Positions 29,844 through 39,570 of a stretch of DNA of 64,000 bases are shown here, in pieces; position 1 is the stretch's first letter; every line of letters begins with the position of its first letter. The stretch spans positions 124,001 through 188,000 of the forward strand of contig NZ_FNSR01000003.1 of NCBI RefSeq assembly GCF_900104845.1, written 5' to 3'. The translations under genes were made by a program, and so were the position numbers. The DNA comes from Paraburkholderia caballeronis. GTDB taxonomy: Bacteria > Pseudomonadota > Gammaproteobacteria > Burkholderiales > Burkholderiaceae. The notes below the pieces were generated by a model. It was not told where the DNA came from. It did no database searches and was given only the letters and a program-made list of their open reading frames with translations.

Positions 29844-31388
29844 ATGAATTCGTTCGGGCAGAAGAAGGGCAATCGTCATGCCGCTTCCGGCCTTTCCAGG
29901 GGATCGTCTTTTTCATCGCGCGGCAAGCCCACAACGCGGCGTGCGCGCCCTTCCGTACGTGCCGTTTTGTTGCTTGCGATGTTCGGCCTGGGCAGTGCGG
30001 AATATGGCAACGCGCTTGCTTCGCCGCCGGTCGTCAACGCAGATGCTTATAGCGCGACGCGGGAGGCCGATCTGAACATCCAGGCCGAGCCCGGCGGCTT
30101 CTGGACGGGTTTCTGGACCCGCGAAAGCATGCTTGGGGACATGGGCGGCCTGCGCCCGTGGCTTGGCCGCTATGGCGTGACGCTCGACATCACCGAGACG
30201 AGCGAATATCTCGCGAACCTGCGCGGCGGCCTCGGGCACGGCGGCGCATACGATGGGCTCGCAACGATCACGCTTGGCGTCGACACGAGCAAGGCGCTCG
30301 GCATTCCCGGCGGCCAGTTCAACATCAGTGCGTTGCAGATCCGCGGCACCAATCTGAGCACGTCGAATCTCGGCACGCTCAACACCGCGAGCGGGATCGA
30401 GGCGCAGGCAACCACACGCCTCTGGGAACTGTGGTATCAGCAGTCGCTGTTCGACAAGCGTTTCGACGTGAAGATCGGGCAGCAGAGTATCGATCAGGAA
30501 TTCATTTCGAGTAGCTATGCGGCTACGTTCATCAACACGATGTTCGGATGGCCGGCGCTGCCGTCGTACGACATGCCGAACGGCGGCCCAGCCTATCCGC
30601 TGTCCGCGTTGGGCGTGCGGGTGCGCGCACGGCTCACGCCGTCGCTGACCGCGCTCGCCGGCGTGTTCGATGGCGATCCGCTCGGCAACAATCCCAACAA
30701 TCTGAGCGGCACCAACTTCAATCTGCACAATGGCGCGCTGTACATCGGCGAGTTGCAGTACGCGGTCAACCAGCCGGCCGAAGGCGAACTCGTGCGCGCG
30801 GGCGGCGGCGGGCTGCCCGGTACGTACAAGATCGGCGTCTGGTACAACAACGGCCGCTTCGACGACCAGCGCTTCGACAACACCGGCCTGTCGCTCGCGA
30901 ATCCCGTGACGAGCGGCGTGCCGCAGAGCCATCGCGGCAACTACAGCGTCTATGCGGTCGCGGACCAGATGGTATGGCGTCCGGACCCCGACGAGCCGCG
31001 CAGCATCGGCGTGTTCGCGCGGGTGATGGGCGCGCCGGGGGACCGCAACCTGGTCAGCTTCGCAGCGAACGTCGGCATCGTGATGAACGCGCCGTTCAAG
31101 GGGCGCGACGACGACTCAGTCGGGCTTGCCGCGACCTACGTGAAGGTCGGCAACTACGCGCACAACCTGGACCTCGACAATCTCGCGTTCAGCGGCGGTC
31201 CCTACGGCGTGCGCACCAGCGAGACGACGCTGGAGGCGACCTACCAGTACCAGATCGCGCCGTGGTGGATCCTGCAGGCCGACGCGCAATACACGTTCAA
31301 CGCGGGCGCGGGCCAGAATCCGGTCGATCCGGCGGTGCCGCTGCGCAACACGTTCGTCGTCGGCCTGCGAACCAACATCACGTTCTGA
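29844..31388 (+). CDS. OprB family carbohydrate-type porin
   Basis: A 514-residue outer-membrane protein of the OprB family. A long basic N-terminus leads to a hydrophobic signal (AVLLLAMFGLGSAEYGNALA). The mature part has the family pattern LRPWLGRYGVTLDITETSEY, GQFNISALQI and RFDVKIGQQSIDQEF, and ends VVGLRTNITF with terminal Phe. The ATG at 29844 is preceded by AAGGAA. OprB porins usually pass sugars; members next to Dyp peroxidase and iron transporters are placed there by context and may pass iron chelates. A Fur-box-like site lies upstream. Transcription probably continues into the next genes (106 bp gap). Confidence 0.9.
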   Translation: MNSFGQKKGNRHAASGLSRGSSFSSRGKPTTRRARPSVRAVLLLAMFGLGSAEYGNALASPPVVNADAYSATREADLNIQAEPGGFWTGFWTRESMLGDMGGLRPWLGRYGVTLDITETSEYLANLRGGLGHGGAYDGLATITLGVDTSKALGIPGGQFNISALQIRGTNLSTSNLGTLNTASGIEAQATTRLWELWYQQSLFDKRFDVKIGQQSIDQEFISSSYAATFINTMFGWPALPSYDMPNGGPAYPLSALGVRVRARLTPSLTALAGVFDGDPLGNNPNNLSGTNFNLHNGALYIGELQYAVNQPAEGELVRAGGGGLPGTYKIGVWYNNGRFDDQRFDNTGLSLANPVTSGVPQSHRGNYSVYAVADQMVWRPDPDEPRSIGVFARVMGAPGDRNLVSFAANVGIVMNAPFKGRDDDSVGLAATYVKVGNYAHNLDLDNLAFSGGPYGVRTSETTLEATYQYQIAPWWILQADAQYTFNAGAGQNPVDPAVPLRNTFVVGLRTNITF

Positions 31389-31494
31389 TTGCGTCGACAC
31401 GATCGCCGCCCACCTCATTGACGTTCCCGCGCCAGCCGTGATTTCCGCATCCATCATGCGTCCCGGCTCAGGCGCGAGGCAGGGAGATTCACCG

Positions 31495-32658
31495 ATGAAA
31501 CACTTCAAGCGCATGTTCCCGCAACACTCCGCCGACGCTTGCCGCGCGGCTCTCGCGGTGGCCGCCGCGCTCGCGCTGTCGCCCGCCGTGCACGCGGAGT
31601 CCCAGGGTCTGCTCGAAACCGTGCAGCACCACACGACGCTGATCAACACCGTGCCGGACAACGGCGACCAGAACCCGTATGCGATCATCGTTGCGCCGAC
31701 GTCGTCCGGCGCGATACAGCAGGGCGACGTGCTCGTCGACAACTTCAACAACGCGGCGAACCTGCAGGGCACCGGCACGACGATCGTCGACTATCACCCG
31801 GACACGAAGAAGATGACGCTGTTCGCGTCGATCCCGCGCGATCTGAAGGAGTGTCCCGGCGGGGTCGGGCTGTCCACCGCGATGGTGATGCTGAAGTCCG
31901 GCTGGGTGATCGTCGGCAGCACGCCGAGCAACGACGGCACCACGAACACGAAGGGCGCGGGCTGCCTGATCGTGCTCGACAATCAAGGCAAGATTGCAAA
32001 GACCCTCAGCAGCCCGAACATCAACGACCCGTGGGGCAACATGGCGGTCGTCGACAACGGCGACACCGCGACGCTGTTCGTCAGCAACGCGGGCTTCGGC
32101 GTCGGAGGAACCGAACTCGGCCCGGATGGCGAGCCGCCGGTGTTCAAGCAGGCGACCGTGCTGCGGCTCGACCTCGACGTGCCGAACGGGCAGCCACCGG
32201 TCGTCAAGCACGAAACGGTGGTGGCGAGCGGCTTCGGCGCGCGCGCGGACCGGGGCGTGTTCCTGATCGGGCCGACCGGCCTCGCGCTGTCCCCGGACAA
32301 CCAGCAGTTGTACGTGTCCGACGCGGTCGGCAACCGCATCAACGTGATCGACGATCCGCTCAAGCGCGACACCAGCGCGGGCGTCGGCCGCCAGCTGACG
32401 GCCGACGGCCTGCTGCACCGTCCGCTCGCGATGATCCTTACGCCGGGCGGCCACCTGCTCGTGACGAACGCGCTGAACGGCCAGGTGGTCGAGATCGACC
32501 CGGCGGCGGCCAGGCAGCTGTACGCGCGCTGGATCGATACCGACCGCGCGCAGAGCCCGCCGGGCAACGGCGACCTGTTCGGCATTGCGCTGACGCCGGC
32601 CGGCGACGGCTTCTACTACGTGGAAGACGACGTCAACACTCTCGTTCTCGCGAGGTAG
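31495..32658 (+). CDS. Secreted beta-propeller-like protein
   Basis: A 387-residue exported protein. The signal peptide spans about residues 1-35 (a run of Ala/Leu ending VHAES). The mature part shows repeated strand motifs of NHL/SMP-30-type propellers, such as LALSPDNQQLYVSDAVGNRI, LAMILTPGGHLLVTNALNGQ and LFGIALTPAGDGFYYV. The exact function is unknown to me. The start at 31495 gives the signal peptide and has GGGAG upstream. It lies two bases before the Dyp peroxidase gene, so the two are coupled; it may act with the peroxidase in the periplasm. Confidence 0.82.
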   Translation: MKHFKRMFPQHSADACRAALAVAAALALSPAVHAESQGLLETVQHHTTLINTVPDNGDQNPYAIIVAPTSSGAIQQGDVLVDNFNNAANLQGTGTTIVDYHPDTKKMTLFASIPRDLKECPGGVGLSTAMVMLKSGWVIVGSTPSNDGTTNTKGAGCLIVLDNQGKIAKTLSSPNINDPWGNMAVVDNGDTATLFVSNAGFGVGGTELGPDGEPPVFKQATVLRLDLDVPNGQPPVVKHETVVASGFGARADRGVFLIGPTGLALSPDNQQLYVSDAVGNRINVIDDPLKRDTSAGVGRQLTADGLLHRPLAMILTPGGHLLVTNALNGQVVEIDPAAARQLYARWIDTDRAQSPPGNGDLFGIALTPAGDGFYYVEDDVNTLVLAR

Positions 32659-32660
32659 CC

Positions 32661-33962
32661 ATGTCCTCCGGATCCCGCACTCCTCCGGCGCGCCCGACAC
32701 GGCGAGGTTTCCTGAAGGCGAGCGGCGCGGCCGTCGCCGCGGGGGCCGCCCTCGGCGCCGCGGGCGTCGCTGCGGCCGCGTCCGACGGCAGGCAGCGTAT
32801 CGCCGCCGACCCGCTGCACGCAGTCGAGCCGTTCTTCGATGCGCATCAGGGCGGCATCGTCACGCCGCAGCAGTCGCATACCTATGTCGCCGCGCTCGAC
32901 CTGACGACGACCTCGCGCGACGATGTGATCGCGCTGCTGCGCGCGTGGACCGACGCGGCCGCGCGGCTCGCGCAGGACGGCACCGCCGCGTCGCTGCAGG
33001 ACGCGAAAGACGACGCGCCGCCGCCGGATGCCGGCGACGTGCTGGGCGTCGGCCCCGCCGGCCTGACCGTCACCTTCGGTTTCGGGCCGGGGCTTTTCAC
33101 GTCGGGCGGCAAGGACCGGTACGGTCTTGCACACCGGCGTCCGGCGGCGCTCGTCGATCTGCCGCGCTTCAACGGCGACCAACTCGTGCCGGAAAAGACC
33201 GGCGGCGACCTGTTCATCCAGGCCTGCGCGAACGACGCGCAAGTGGCGTTTCACGCGGTCCGGCAACTCGCGCGCCTGGCGTACGGCAAGGCGCAGATGC
33301 ACTGGGGGCAGGCGGGTTTCGTATCCGCGCCGCCGGGCGCGACGCCGCGCAACCTGATGGGCTTCAAGGACGGCACCAACAATCCGCCGATCCGCGATCC
33401 GAAGCTGATGGACCAGTTCGTCTGGGCGGACGCGGCGGACGCGCCGTGGATGGCCGGCGGCACGTACACGGTGGTGCGCCGCATCCGCATCACGGTCGAG
33501 CACTGGGACCAGATGGAACTGGGTTTCCAGGAGCAGGTGTTCGGTCGCCGCAAGCTCAGCGGCGCGCCGATCGGCAAGGACGGCGAGTTCGACCCGGTGG
33601 ATCTCGACGCACAGGACAAGGACGGCAATCCGCTGATCGCGGAGAACTCGCACGTGCGGTTGTCGAACCGCGCGTCGAACGACGGCGCGCAGATCCTGCG
33701 CCGCTCGTATTCGTACAACGACGGCACGAACTTCTACATTGAGCGCTGGCCGCCGTGGCGGCAGGAAACGGAGTACGACGCGGGTCTGATCTTCATCGCG
33801 CACCAGCGCGACCCGCGCACCGGCTTCATCCCGATCAACGAGAAGCTTGCGAAGTTCGACATGATGAACCAGTTCACCACGCATGTCGGCAGCGCGATCT
33901 TCGCGTGCCCGCCGGGCGCGCGGCGCGGGTCGTACATCGGCGCGGGACTCTTCGAGACCTGA
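32661..33962 (+). CDS. efeB: Tat-exported Dyp-type heme peroxidase (EfeB-like)
   Basis: A 433-residue dye-decolourising peroxidase. A twin-arginine signal (RPTRRGFLKA, Arg14-Arg15) indicates export of the folded, heme-loaded protein. The distal GxxDG motif is GFKDG with Asp237, and the proximal heme ligand is His331 in ENSHVRLSN. Length and layout match EfeB/YcdB, which works with iron uptake by oxidising ferrous iron or acting on heme. Here the neighbours are not EfeU/EfeO but an FbpABC ferric importer directly downstream (39 bp), plus OprB and a propeller protein upstream, which suggests oxidation of Fe(II) followed by ferric uptake. The symbol is at family level. Confidence 0.93.
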   Translation: MSSGSRTPPARPTRRGFLKASGAAVAAGAALGAAGVAAAASDGRQRIAADPLHAVEPFFDAHQGGIVTPQQSHTYVAALDLTTTSRDDVIALLRAWTDAAARLAQDGTAASLQDAKDDAPPPDAGDVLGVGPAGLTVTFGFGPGLFTSGGKDRYGLAHRRPAALVDLPRFNGDQLVPEKTGGDLFIQACANDAQVAFHAVRQLARLAYGKAQMHWGQAGFVSAPPGATPRNLMGFKDGTNNPPIRDPKLMDQFVWADAADAPWMAGGTYTVVRRIRITVEHWDQMELGFQEQVFGRRKLSGAPIGKDGEFDPVDLDAQDKDGNPLIAENSHVRLSNRASNDGAQILRRSYSYNDGTNFYIERWPPWRQETEYDAGLIFIAHQRDPRTGFIPINEKLAKFDMMNQFTTHVGSAIFACPPGARRGSYIGAGLFET

Positions 33963-34001
33963 GCCCGCACCGATTCTCTCAACCAACGGAAAACCAGAAC
34001 A

Positions 34002-35021
34002 ATGAAGCTCTCATCGCTCGACGCACCGCTGCGCGCCGCCGCCCTCGCGCTGGCCGCCGGCGTTTCGCTGCCGCTCGCGGCACATGCCGCGTCGATCACG
34101 CTGTACAACGCGCAGCACGAACAGGTCGTCAACCAGCTCGTCAGCGACTTCACCGCGCAGACCGGAATCTCGGTGAAGGTTCGCAGCGACGAAGGCCCGG
34201 CGCTCGCGGCACAGCTCGTCGCCGAAGGCGCATCGACGCCCGCCGACGTATATTTCACCGAGAACTCGCCCGAATTGATGCTGCTCCAGGAGAAGGGGCT
34301 GCTCGGATCGGTGCAGCCGGCCACGCTGTCCGCGGTGCCGGCGCAATACAGTTCGCCGTCCGGCCAATGGGTCGGCGTGACCGCGCGCGAAAACGTGCTC
34401 GCGTACAACACGGCGCAGCTACAGCCGGCGCAGCTGCCGCCGTCGCTGCTCGACCTCGCAAAACCGGCGTGGAAAGGCAAGATCGGCATTGCGCCGAGCG
34501 ATGCGGACTTCCTGCCGCTCGTGAGCGCGGTGCTCGCGGCGAAAGGCGAGGCGCAGACGCTCGCCTGGCTGAAGGGGCTCAAGACGAATGCCCAGATCTT
34601 CGACGACGAAGAAGGCGTCGTTGCCGCGGTGAATCGCGGCGCGGTCGCCACCGGGATCGTCAACAACTACTACTGGGCGCGTCTGCATGCGGAAATCGGC
34701 GACAAGGCGACCCATAGCGCGATCGGGCATTTTGCGAACCACGACCTCGGCGCGCTCGTGAACGTGTCCGGCGCCGCCGTGCTGAAGGCCGCGCACAACC
34801 CGGACGGCGCACAGCGGTTCCTCGCCTACCTCGTCAGCGACCGCGCGCAGGAGCTGATGGCGAAGGATCACGTCAGCTTCGAATATCCGCTGCGCCCCGG
34901 CATCGCCGCCGATCCGGTCGACAAGCCGTTCGACCAGTTGCAGCCGCCCGCGCTGACGATCGAGCAACTGGGCGACGACAGCCAGGCCGGCAAACTGCTG
35001 CGCGAGGCGGGGCTGCTGTAA
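34002..35021 (+). CDS. fbpA: Ferric iron ABC transporter substrate-binding protein (FbpA type)
   Basis: A 339-residue periplasmic binding protein with a cleavable signal peptide (about 1-30, ending AHAAS). The mature start ITLYNAQHEQ and the tandem tyrosines Tyr223-Tyr224 in VNNYYWARL are the iron-ligand signature of FbpA/FutA-type transferrin-like proteins. The stop overlaps the permease ATG (TAATG). It should bind Fe(III) in the periplasm, perhaps produced by the Dyp peroxidase encoded upstream. Confidence 0.93.
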   Translation: MKLSSLDAPLRAAALALAAGVSLPLAAHAASITLYNAQHEQVVNQLVSDFTAQTGISVKVRSDEGPALAAQLVAEGASTPADVYFTENSPELMLLQEKGLLGSVQPATLSAVPAQYSSPSGQWVGVTARENVLAYNTAQLQPAQLPPSLLDLAKPAWKGKIGIAPSDADFLPLVSAVLAAKGEAQTLAWLKGLKTNAQIFDDEEGVVAAVNRGAVATGIVNNYYWARLHAEIGDKATHSAIGHFANHDLGALVNVSGAAVLKAAHNPDGAQRFLAYLVSDRAQELMAKDHVSFEYPLRPGIAADPVDKPFDQLQPPALTIEQLGDDSQAGKLLREAGLL

Positions 35022-36673
35022 TGAGCGCGAACGCGGGCCGGCAGGGTGCGAGCGCCGTGGCCGCCGGGCCGGCCGGCGCAAACACGCGGCGCGTGCGCGC
35101 GGTCCGGCCGCGCCGCGCGCCGCGCGCGCTGCTCGCGGCAGCCGCGCTCGGCCCGGCGCTCGTGCTGCTGCCGGTCGCGCTGACGTTCTGGCGCGCGCTC
35201 AGCTTCGGCGCCGCCGACGCGGTGGAACTGCTGTGGCGTCCGCTCGTCGGCGAGCTGCTCGTCAACACGCTGGCGATCACCGTGGCCGGCACGATCTCAA
35301 GCGCGATCGTCGGCACGGCGCTCGCGTGGTTCGTCGAGCGCACCGATCTGCCCGGTCGCCGGGGGTGGGCGCTGCTCGCGGCCGCGCCGCTCGCGATGCC
35401 CGCCTTCGTGACGAGCTATGCGTGGGTGTCGTTGAGCCTCGACCTGCAGGACTTCGCGGGCGCGCTGCTCGTGATTACCACCGCGTATTTCCCGCTCGTC
35501 TATCTGCCGGTTGCCGCCGCGCTGCGCGGACTCGACCCGTCGCTCGAAGAATGCGCGCGCGTGCTGGGTTGCAGCCGCTGGACGACTTTCACGCGGGTCG
35601 TGCTGCCGCAGTTGCGGCCCGCGCTCTTCGGTTCGATGCTGCTCGTCGCGCTCGGCGTGATGTCGGAGTTCGGCGCGTTCGCGCTGCTGCGCTTTCGCAC
35701 GTTCACGACCGAGATCTACGCCGAGTACCGGACCAGCTTCGACGGCGGCGGCGCGTCGCTGCTCGCGAGCGTGCTGATCGTGCTGTGTCTCGCGTGCGTC
35801 GTCGTCGAGTTCCGGGTGCGAGGCTCGGCGCGCTATGCGCGCATCGACCGGGGCGTGCGCCGCGCGCCGCTACGGCACGCGCTCGGGCGCTGGCGCTGGC
35901 CGGCGGCGGCCGGCTTCGCCGCGCTGAATGTCGTGACGCTCGGCGTGCCGCTCGCGATGATCGGCTACTGGCTCACGCAGCCGGGCGCGGCGGCGGTCAC
36001 GGTCGCCGACGTGTCGCCCGCACTGCTGCTGTCGACCACCTTTGCGTCGCTGTGGCTCGGGCTGCTCGCCGCCTGCGTCACGACGCTGCTCGCGCTGCCG
36101 CTCGCGTATCTGCTGACCCACTATCCCGGCAGGCTCGCCACGTTCGCCGAGCGCACCGCCTTTCTCTCGCAGGGCGTGCCGGGACTCGTGATCGGACTGG
36201 CGATCGTGTCGCTTGCGGTGCGTGCGCTGCAGCCGCTGTATCAGGGCACGACGCTGCTGATCGCTGCGTACGCCATCCTGTTTCTGCCGCTTGCGCTCGT
36301 CAGCGTGCGCGCCGCGCTGCTGCAGTCCCAGCAACGACTCGAAGACACGGCGCGCTCGCTCGGCCTGAGCCGGCTCGCTACGTTGCGGCGCGTGGTGATG
36401 CCGCTCGCGAGCCCCGGCCTCGGTGCGGCAGCGGCGATGGTGTTCATCTCGGTCGTCACCGAGCTGAATGCGACGCTGCTGCTCGTGCCGATCGGCACCC
36501 GCACGCTGGCGATGCAGGTCTGGGCCGATACCACGACGCTCGCGTTCGCCGCGGCGGCGCCGTACGCGGCGTTGCTGACGGGCCTGTCGCTGGCCGGCTC
36601 GGGTCTCCTGTTCGCGTTCGCGGGGCGCTCCGCGCTCGCGCGCGGCGTGTCGCGCGGCCCGGGACCGGGCTGA
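35021..36673 (+). CDS. fbpB: Ferric iron ABC transporter permease (FbpB type, fused halves)
   Basis: A 550-residue permease with about 12 membrane helices in two homologous halves. Each half has the EAA-type loop that touches the ATPase: EECARVLGCSRWTTFTRVVL in the first and EDTARSLGLSRLATLRRVVM in the second. This fused layout is standard for FbpB/SfuB. The N-terminal 30 residues are Arg/Ala-rich and probably cytoplasmic. It overlaps fbpA by one base and precedes the ATPase by 60 bp. Confidence 0.94.
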   Translation: MSANAGRQGASAVAAGPAGANTRRVRAVRPRRAPRALLAAAALGPALVLLPVALTFWRALSFGAADAVELLWRPLVGELLVNTLAITVAGTISSAIVGTALAWFVERTDLPGRRGWALLAAAPLAMPAFVTSYAWVSLSLDLQDFAGALLVITTAYFPLVYLPVAAALRGLDPSLEECARVLGCSRWTTFTRVVLPQLRPALFGSMLLVALGVMSEFGAFALLRFRTFTTEIYAEYRTSFDGGGASLLASVLIVLCLACVVVEFRVRGSARYARIDRGVRRAPLRHALGRWRWPAAAGFAALNVVTLGVPLAMIGYWLTQPGAAAVTVADVSPALLLSTTFASLWLGLLAACVTTLLALPLAYLLTHYPGRLATFAERTAFLSQGVPGLVIGLAIVSLAVRALQPLYQGTTLLIAAYAILFLPLALVSVRAALLQSQQRLEDTARSLGLSRLATLRRVVMPLASPGLGAAAAMVFISVVTELNATLLLVPIGTRTLAMQVWADTTTLAFAAAAPYAALLTGLSLAGSGLLFAFAGRSALARGVSRGPGPG

Positions 36674-36733
36674 CCTGCGGCTGGACGCAGCCGCGCGCCG
36701 CGTTCGGCTCACTGCCTATCGACTGTGGATTTC

Positions 36734-37810
36734 ATGAGCGCATTTCAGATCACCGGCCTGCACAAGTCGTTCGACGGCCACGCAGTGCTGGAGGACATCG
36801 ATCTCGCGGTGAAAGCCGGCACGCTGCTCGCGCTGCTCGGCCCGTCGGGCAGCGGCAAGACGACGTTGCTGCGCGTGCTGTGCGGCTTCGAGCGAGCCGA
36901 CGCGGGCACCATCGAGATCGGCGGACGGCTCGTGGCGGGCGACGGGCTGCACCTGCCGCCGGAACGGCGCCGTATCGGCTACGTGCCGCAGGAAGGGGCG
37001 CTGTTCCCGCACCTGTCCGTCGCCGACAACATCGTGTTCGGCCTGCCGCGCGCGCGGCGCCATGCGCGCCATCGCGTCGCCGAACTGCTCGAACTCGTCG
37101 GGCTGCCCGCGTCGTATGCGGAGCGTGCGCCGCAGCAGTTGTCGGGCGGCCAGCAGCAACGCGTCGCCCTCGCGCGCGCGCTGGCTCCCGAGCCGGGGGT
37201 CGTGATGCTGGACGAGCCGTTCTCGTCGCTCGACGCCGCGTTGCGGGCCGACACGCGTCAGGCGGTGACAGGCGCGCTCGCCGCGTCGGGCGCGACCGCG
37301 ATCCTCGTCACGCACGATCAGGAGGAGGCGCTGTCGCTCGGCGACGAGGTCGCCGTGTTATGGCAGGGCCGGCTGTTGCAGACAGCCGCGCCGCAGTCGC
37401 TTTACCGGCGGCCCGCAACGCGTGAACTCGCGTCGTTCGTCGGCGACGCCATGCTGCTGCCGGGAACGATGGCCGGCAACCACGTCCGCTGCGCGCTCGG
37501 CTCGTTGCCCCTCGTCGGCTCGTCCGCTTCGTCGGGCGAGCCGACCGGCGACGTCGACGTGATGGTGCGGCCCGAACAGATCCGGATTCTGCCGCGCGGC
37601 GAGAACCGCCTGGCCGCCCCGGACGATGCGATTGAAGCGCGCGTGCGTCGCGTGACCTTTCTCGGCAGGGATGCGGCCGTGACACTGCAACTGGCCGGTT
37701 TCCCCGAGACCTTGATACGCGCGCGCGTTTCGGGGCTGGAGATGCCCAGCGAGGGCGCGAGCGTGGCAATCGCGGTGGCGGGGCCGGTCTGCGTGTACCC
37801 GGCTGAATAG
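36734..37810 (+). CDS. fbpC: Ferric iron ABC transporter ATPase (FbpC type)
   Basis: A 358-residue ATPase: Walker A GPSGSGKT, Q-loop in YVPQEG, signature LSGGQQQR, Walker B VVMLDEP and H-loop VTHDQ, then a C-terminal TOBE-like regulatory domain (VDVMVRPEQIRILP). The ATG at 36734 was chosen over an in-frame GTG nine bases upstream because it gives the usual MSAFQITGLHKSF start. It completes the iron importer. Confidence 0.94.
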   Translation: MSAFQITGLHKSFDGHAVLEDIDLAVKAGTLLALLGPSGSGKTTLLRVLCGFERADAGTIEIGGRLVAGDGLHLPPERRRIGYVPQEGALFPHLSVADNIVFGLPRARRHARHRVAELLELVGLPASYAERAPQQLSGGQQQRVALARALAPEPGVVMLDEPFSSLDAALRADTRQAVTGALAASGATAILVTHDQEEALSLGDEVAVLWQGRLLQTAAPQSLYRRPATRELASFVGDAMLLPGTMAGNHVRCALGSLPLVGSSASSGEPTGDVDVMVRPEQIRILPRGENRLAAPDDAIEARVRRVTFLGRDAAVTLQLAGFPETLIRARVSGLEMPSEGASVAIAVAGPVCVYPAE

Positions 37811-38372
37811 CCGGCATGCGTCGGCTCCCGCCTGCGGGCGAGCAGGACGGCAACCCGCCGGCATGGCAAGCCGCATGCCGCGATGAACGGTTCGCTGGCG
37901 GAGTGCGGAACAAAATCAAGGCTAGGGGTCCGATATATCGGATGTGCGCGGGATTCGCCCGTGCCCGGCTGCGCACGTCGGTGCCGCTTGCCGTCGCTCA
38001 TCAATGGTGCGGTGTCTCCCTCTTTCAGGCTGGAACGATTCGCGCGCGCTGGCACTTGACGCTACGCAAGAGATGACTGCGAGGCCATGCGTCCGACTGG
38101 TTGGCTATCGTGAACCGGGAGCGAATACAGGGCTGGCCGCGATGCGCCTGAGCGCTGCCGCCGCGTTCGCAAGGACGAGTTTTACACCGCGCGGACCGAA
38201 ATCTTTCAAGCCTGAAATTGTGGGGCGGGCGGGCTTAAGAAATCCTTACGGCGAGTTCGGGTGGAACATATCCGGTCATGGCGGCATGGCCCGACGGCAT
38301 TTCCCCGACCCGCATAAGCAAACCTTAAGCTTCCGGCGCGCAAGATGCCGACGTACGTCTGCGCGCCACGAA
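37811..38372. other. Intergenic region with a 14-bp perfect palindrome
   Basis: No coding frame of its own is supported. At 37929-37942 it holds TCCGATATATCGGA, a perfect inverted repeat typical in size of a repressor site. The promoter of the Fur-family regulator should lie in the right half. Confidence 0.45.
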
Positions 38373-38816
38373 ATGAGAACACTCTATGCCGAGCTGTCGC
38401 GAGCGGGGATACGCGCGACAGCCAGTCGAATCGCCGTGCTGAAATTATTCCGCGACCATCCCGTCGAGCATTTTTCTGCGGATCAGATATATCGCAGGCT
38501 GACGCACGACGAGGAGCCGCTTAGCCTGGCCAGCGTCTATCGCATCCTGTCGCAACTGCTTGGGGCAGGTCTGATCACGTGTGCTTCGCTGGGTGATTCC
38601 AGGGTCGTCTATGAACTGAATCGCGGCGAGCCTCACTATCACCTCGTCTGCAACCACTGCGGCGCAATTCACAACGTTACCGATACGACGCTGAATCTCG
38701 CGTATCAGTCCATTGCTGCACAACATCAGTTCGTGTATGCCAGCGCATCCGTGGTGGTCTTTGGGGCGTGTCCGGACTGTCAGGCGGCACGCAATCAGAA
38801 GGCGCGAAGTGGTTAG
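38373..38816 (+). CDS. Fur family metal-responsive regulator
   Basis: A 147-residue Fur/Zur/PerR-type regulator. The winged helix includes RATASRIAVLKLF and LASVYRILSQLLGAGLI. The metal part has HYHLVCNHCG, carrying the His-rich site and the first Cys pair, and FGACPDCQ with the second, so a structural zinc site is complete. The ATG at 38373 gives the normal length; the frame is open upstream but lacks character there. Placed after the iron importer block and before a decayed TonB receptor, it is a reasonable candidate for local iron or peroxide control. Which metal it senses cannot be read here. Confidence 0.9.
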   Translation: MRTLYAELSRAGIRATASRIAVLKLFRDHPVEHFSADQIYRRLTHDEEPLSLASVYRILSQLLGAGLITCASLGDSRVVYELNRGEPHYHLVCNHCGAIHNVTDTTLNLAYQSIAAQHQFVYASASVVVFGACPDCQAARNQKARSG

Positions 38817-38977
38817 TACGGCGAGGCGGCGGCAGCGCGGTACGGTGCTCGGACCCGGTCCGCGTGATTTCAACCTGCCATAGCGGCTATCCGACGTAAG
38901 CTCCGGACCGGTGCAAAGCCATCGGCAGAGGCGCGGTGCAGGCGTCGAGGGCCGCGCGCCCACTCGTGTGAACCTGC

Positions 38978-39570
38978 CTACGTTTCACTCCAGACGCGCA
39001 GCAGGTGATGGCGGTCGGCGAGTTCGCGATTGAGCAGGTTGAGCTGAACGTCGTACCGACTGGAATGGCAGGCCGCCATCACGTCGACGCGGACATAACC
39101 CGGCACTCTCACGATGTTGTCGTTAGCGGGGTAGCGAGACGACATATAGATCGGCCCGCCGCCGATTTCCCAATGCCCGACCGGCTTGTACGTCACCCAC
39201 AGCGTTGCCATGTGACGGGGAGTGTTCGGCAGGGTATTGCCCTGCGTTCCAGCAAACGCGTTGACGACCTCGCTGATCAGCGGCACGATCGCTATCGTCC
39301 CGGTCGGTAGCCCCGGGCCGGTGACGCGATAGCCCTGATTGGTGCAGGTCTCGTGACCGACATCGACGCCAGCGACGATCTTGTGCTTCATCCAGCCGCT
39401 ACCGGACGTGCCTTCGATATCGGTCGAGTTATAGACAGAATGATCGTTGATGACGCGACAGCGGCTGACGAGGCCCACGTCAAGGGACGACAGTGGCAGG
39501 CCAGCAGCATCGATCTCGGCCTGAACGATCGCGGCGTGGATTTGCTGGAGGAAAGCGGGGACGTCGCGCT
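38978..39570 (-). pseudogene. Decayed TonB-dependent siderophore receptor, C-terminal part
   Basis: The minus-strand frame (stop at 38978) has receptor-like strands: MKHKIVAGVDVGHETCTNQG, NTPRHMATLWVTYKPVGHWE and YDVQLNLLNRELADRHHLL. These fit the last strands of a TonB barrel, but the N-terminal plug, most of the barrel and an internal stretch after GYRVTG are missing. The upstream part to about 39570 is degenerate. Typical receptors have about 700 residues; here about 170 remain. It borders the iron block, consistent with loss of an uptake system. Confidence 0.65.

Noticed and set aside
38821..38977. Possible riboswitch-like leader before the TonB remnant
   Set aside because: It lies at the 3' side of the minus-strand remnant and I could not find a conserved riboswitch core.
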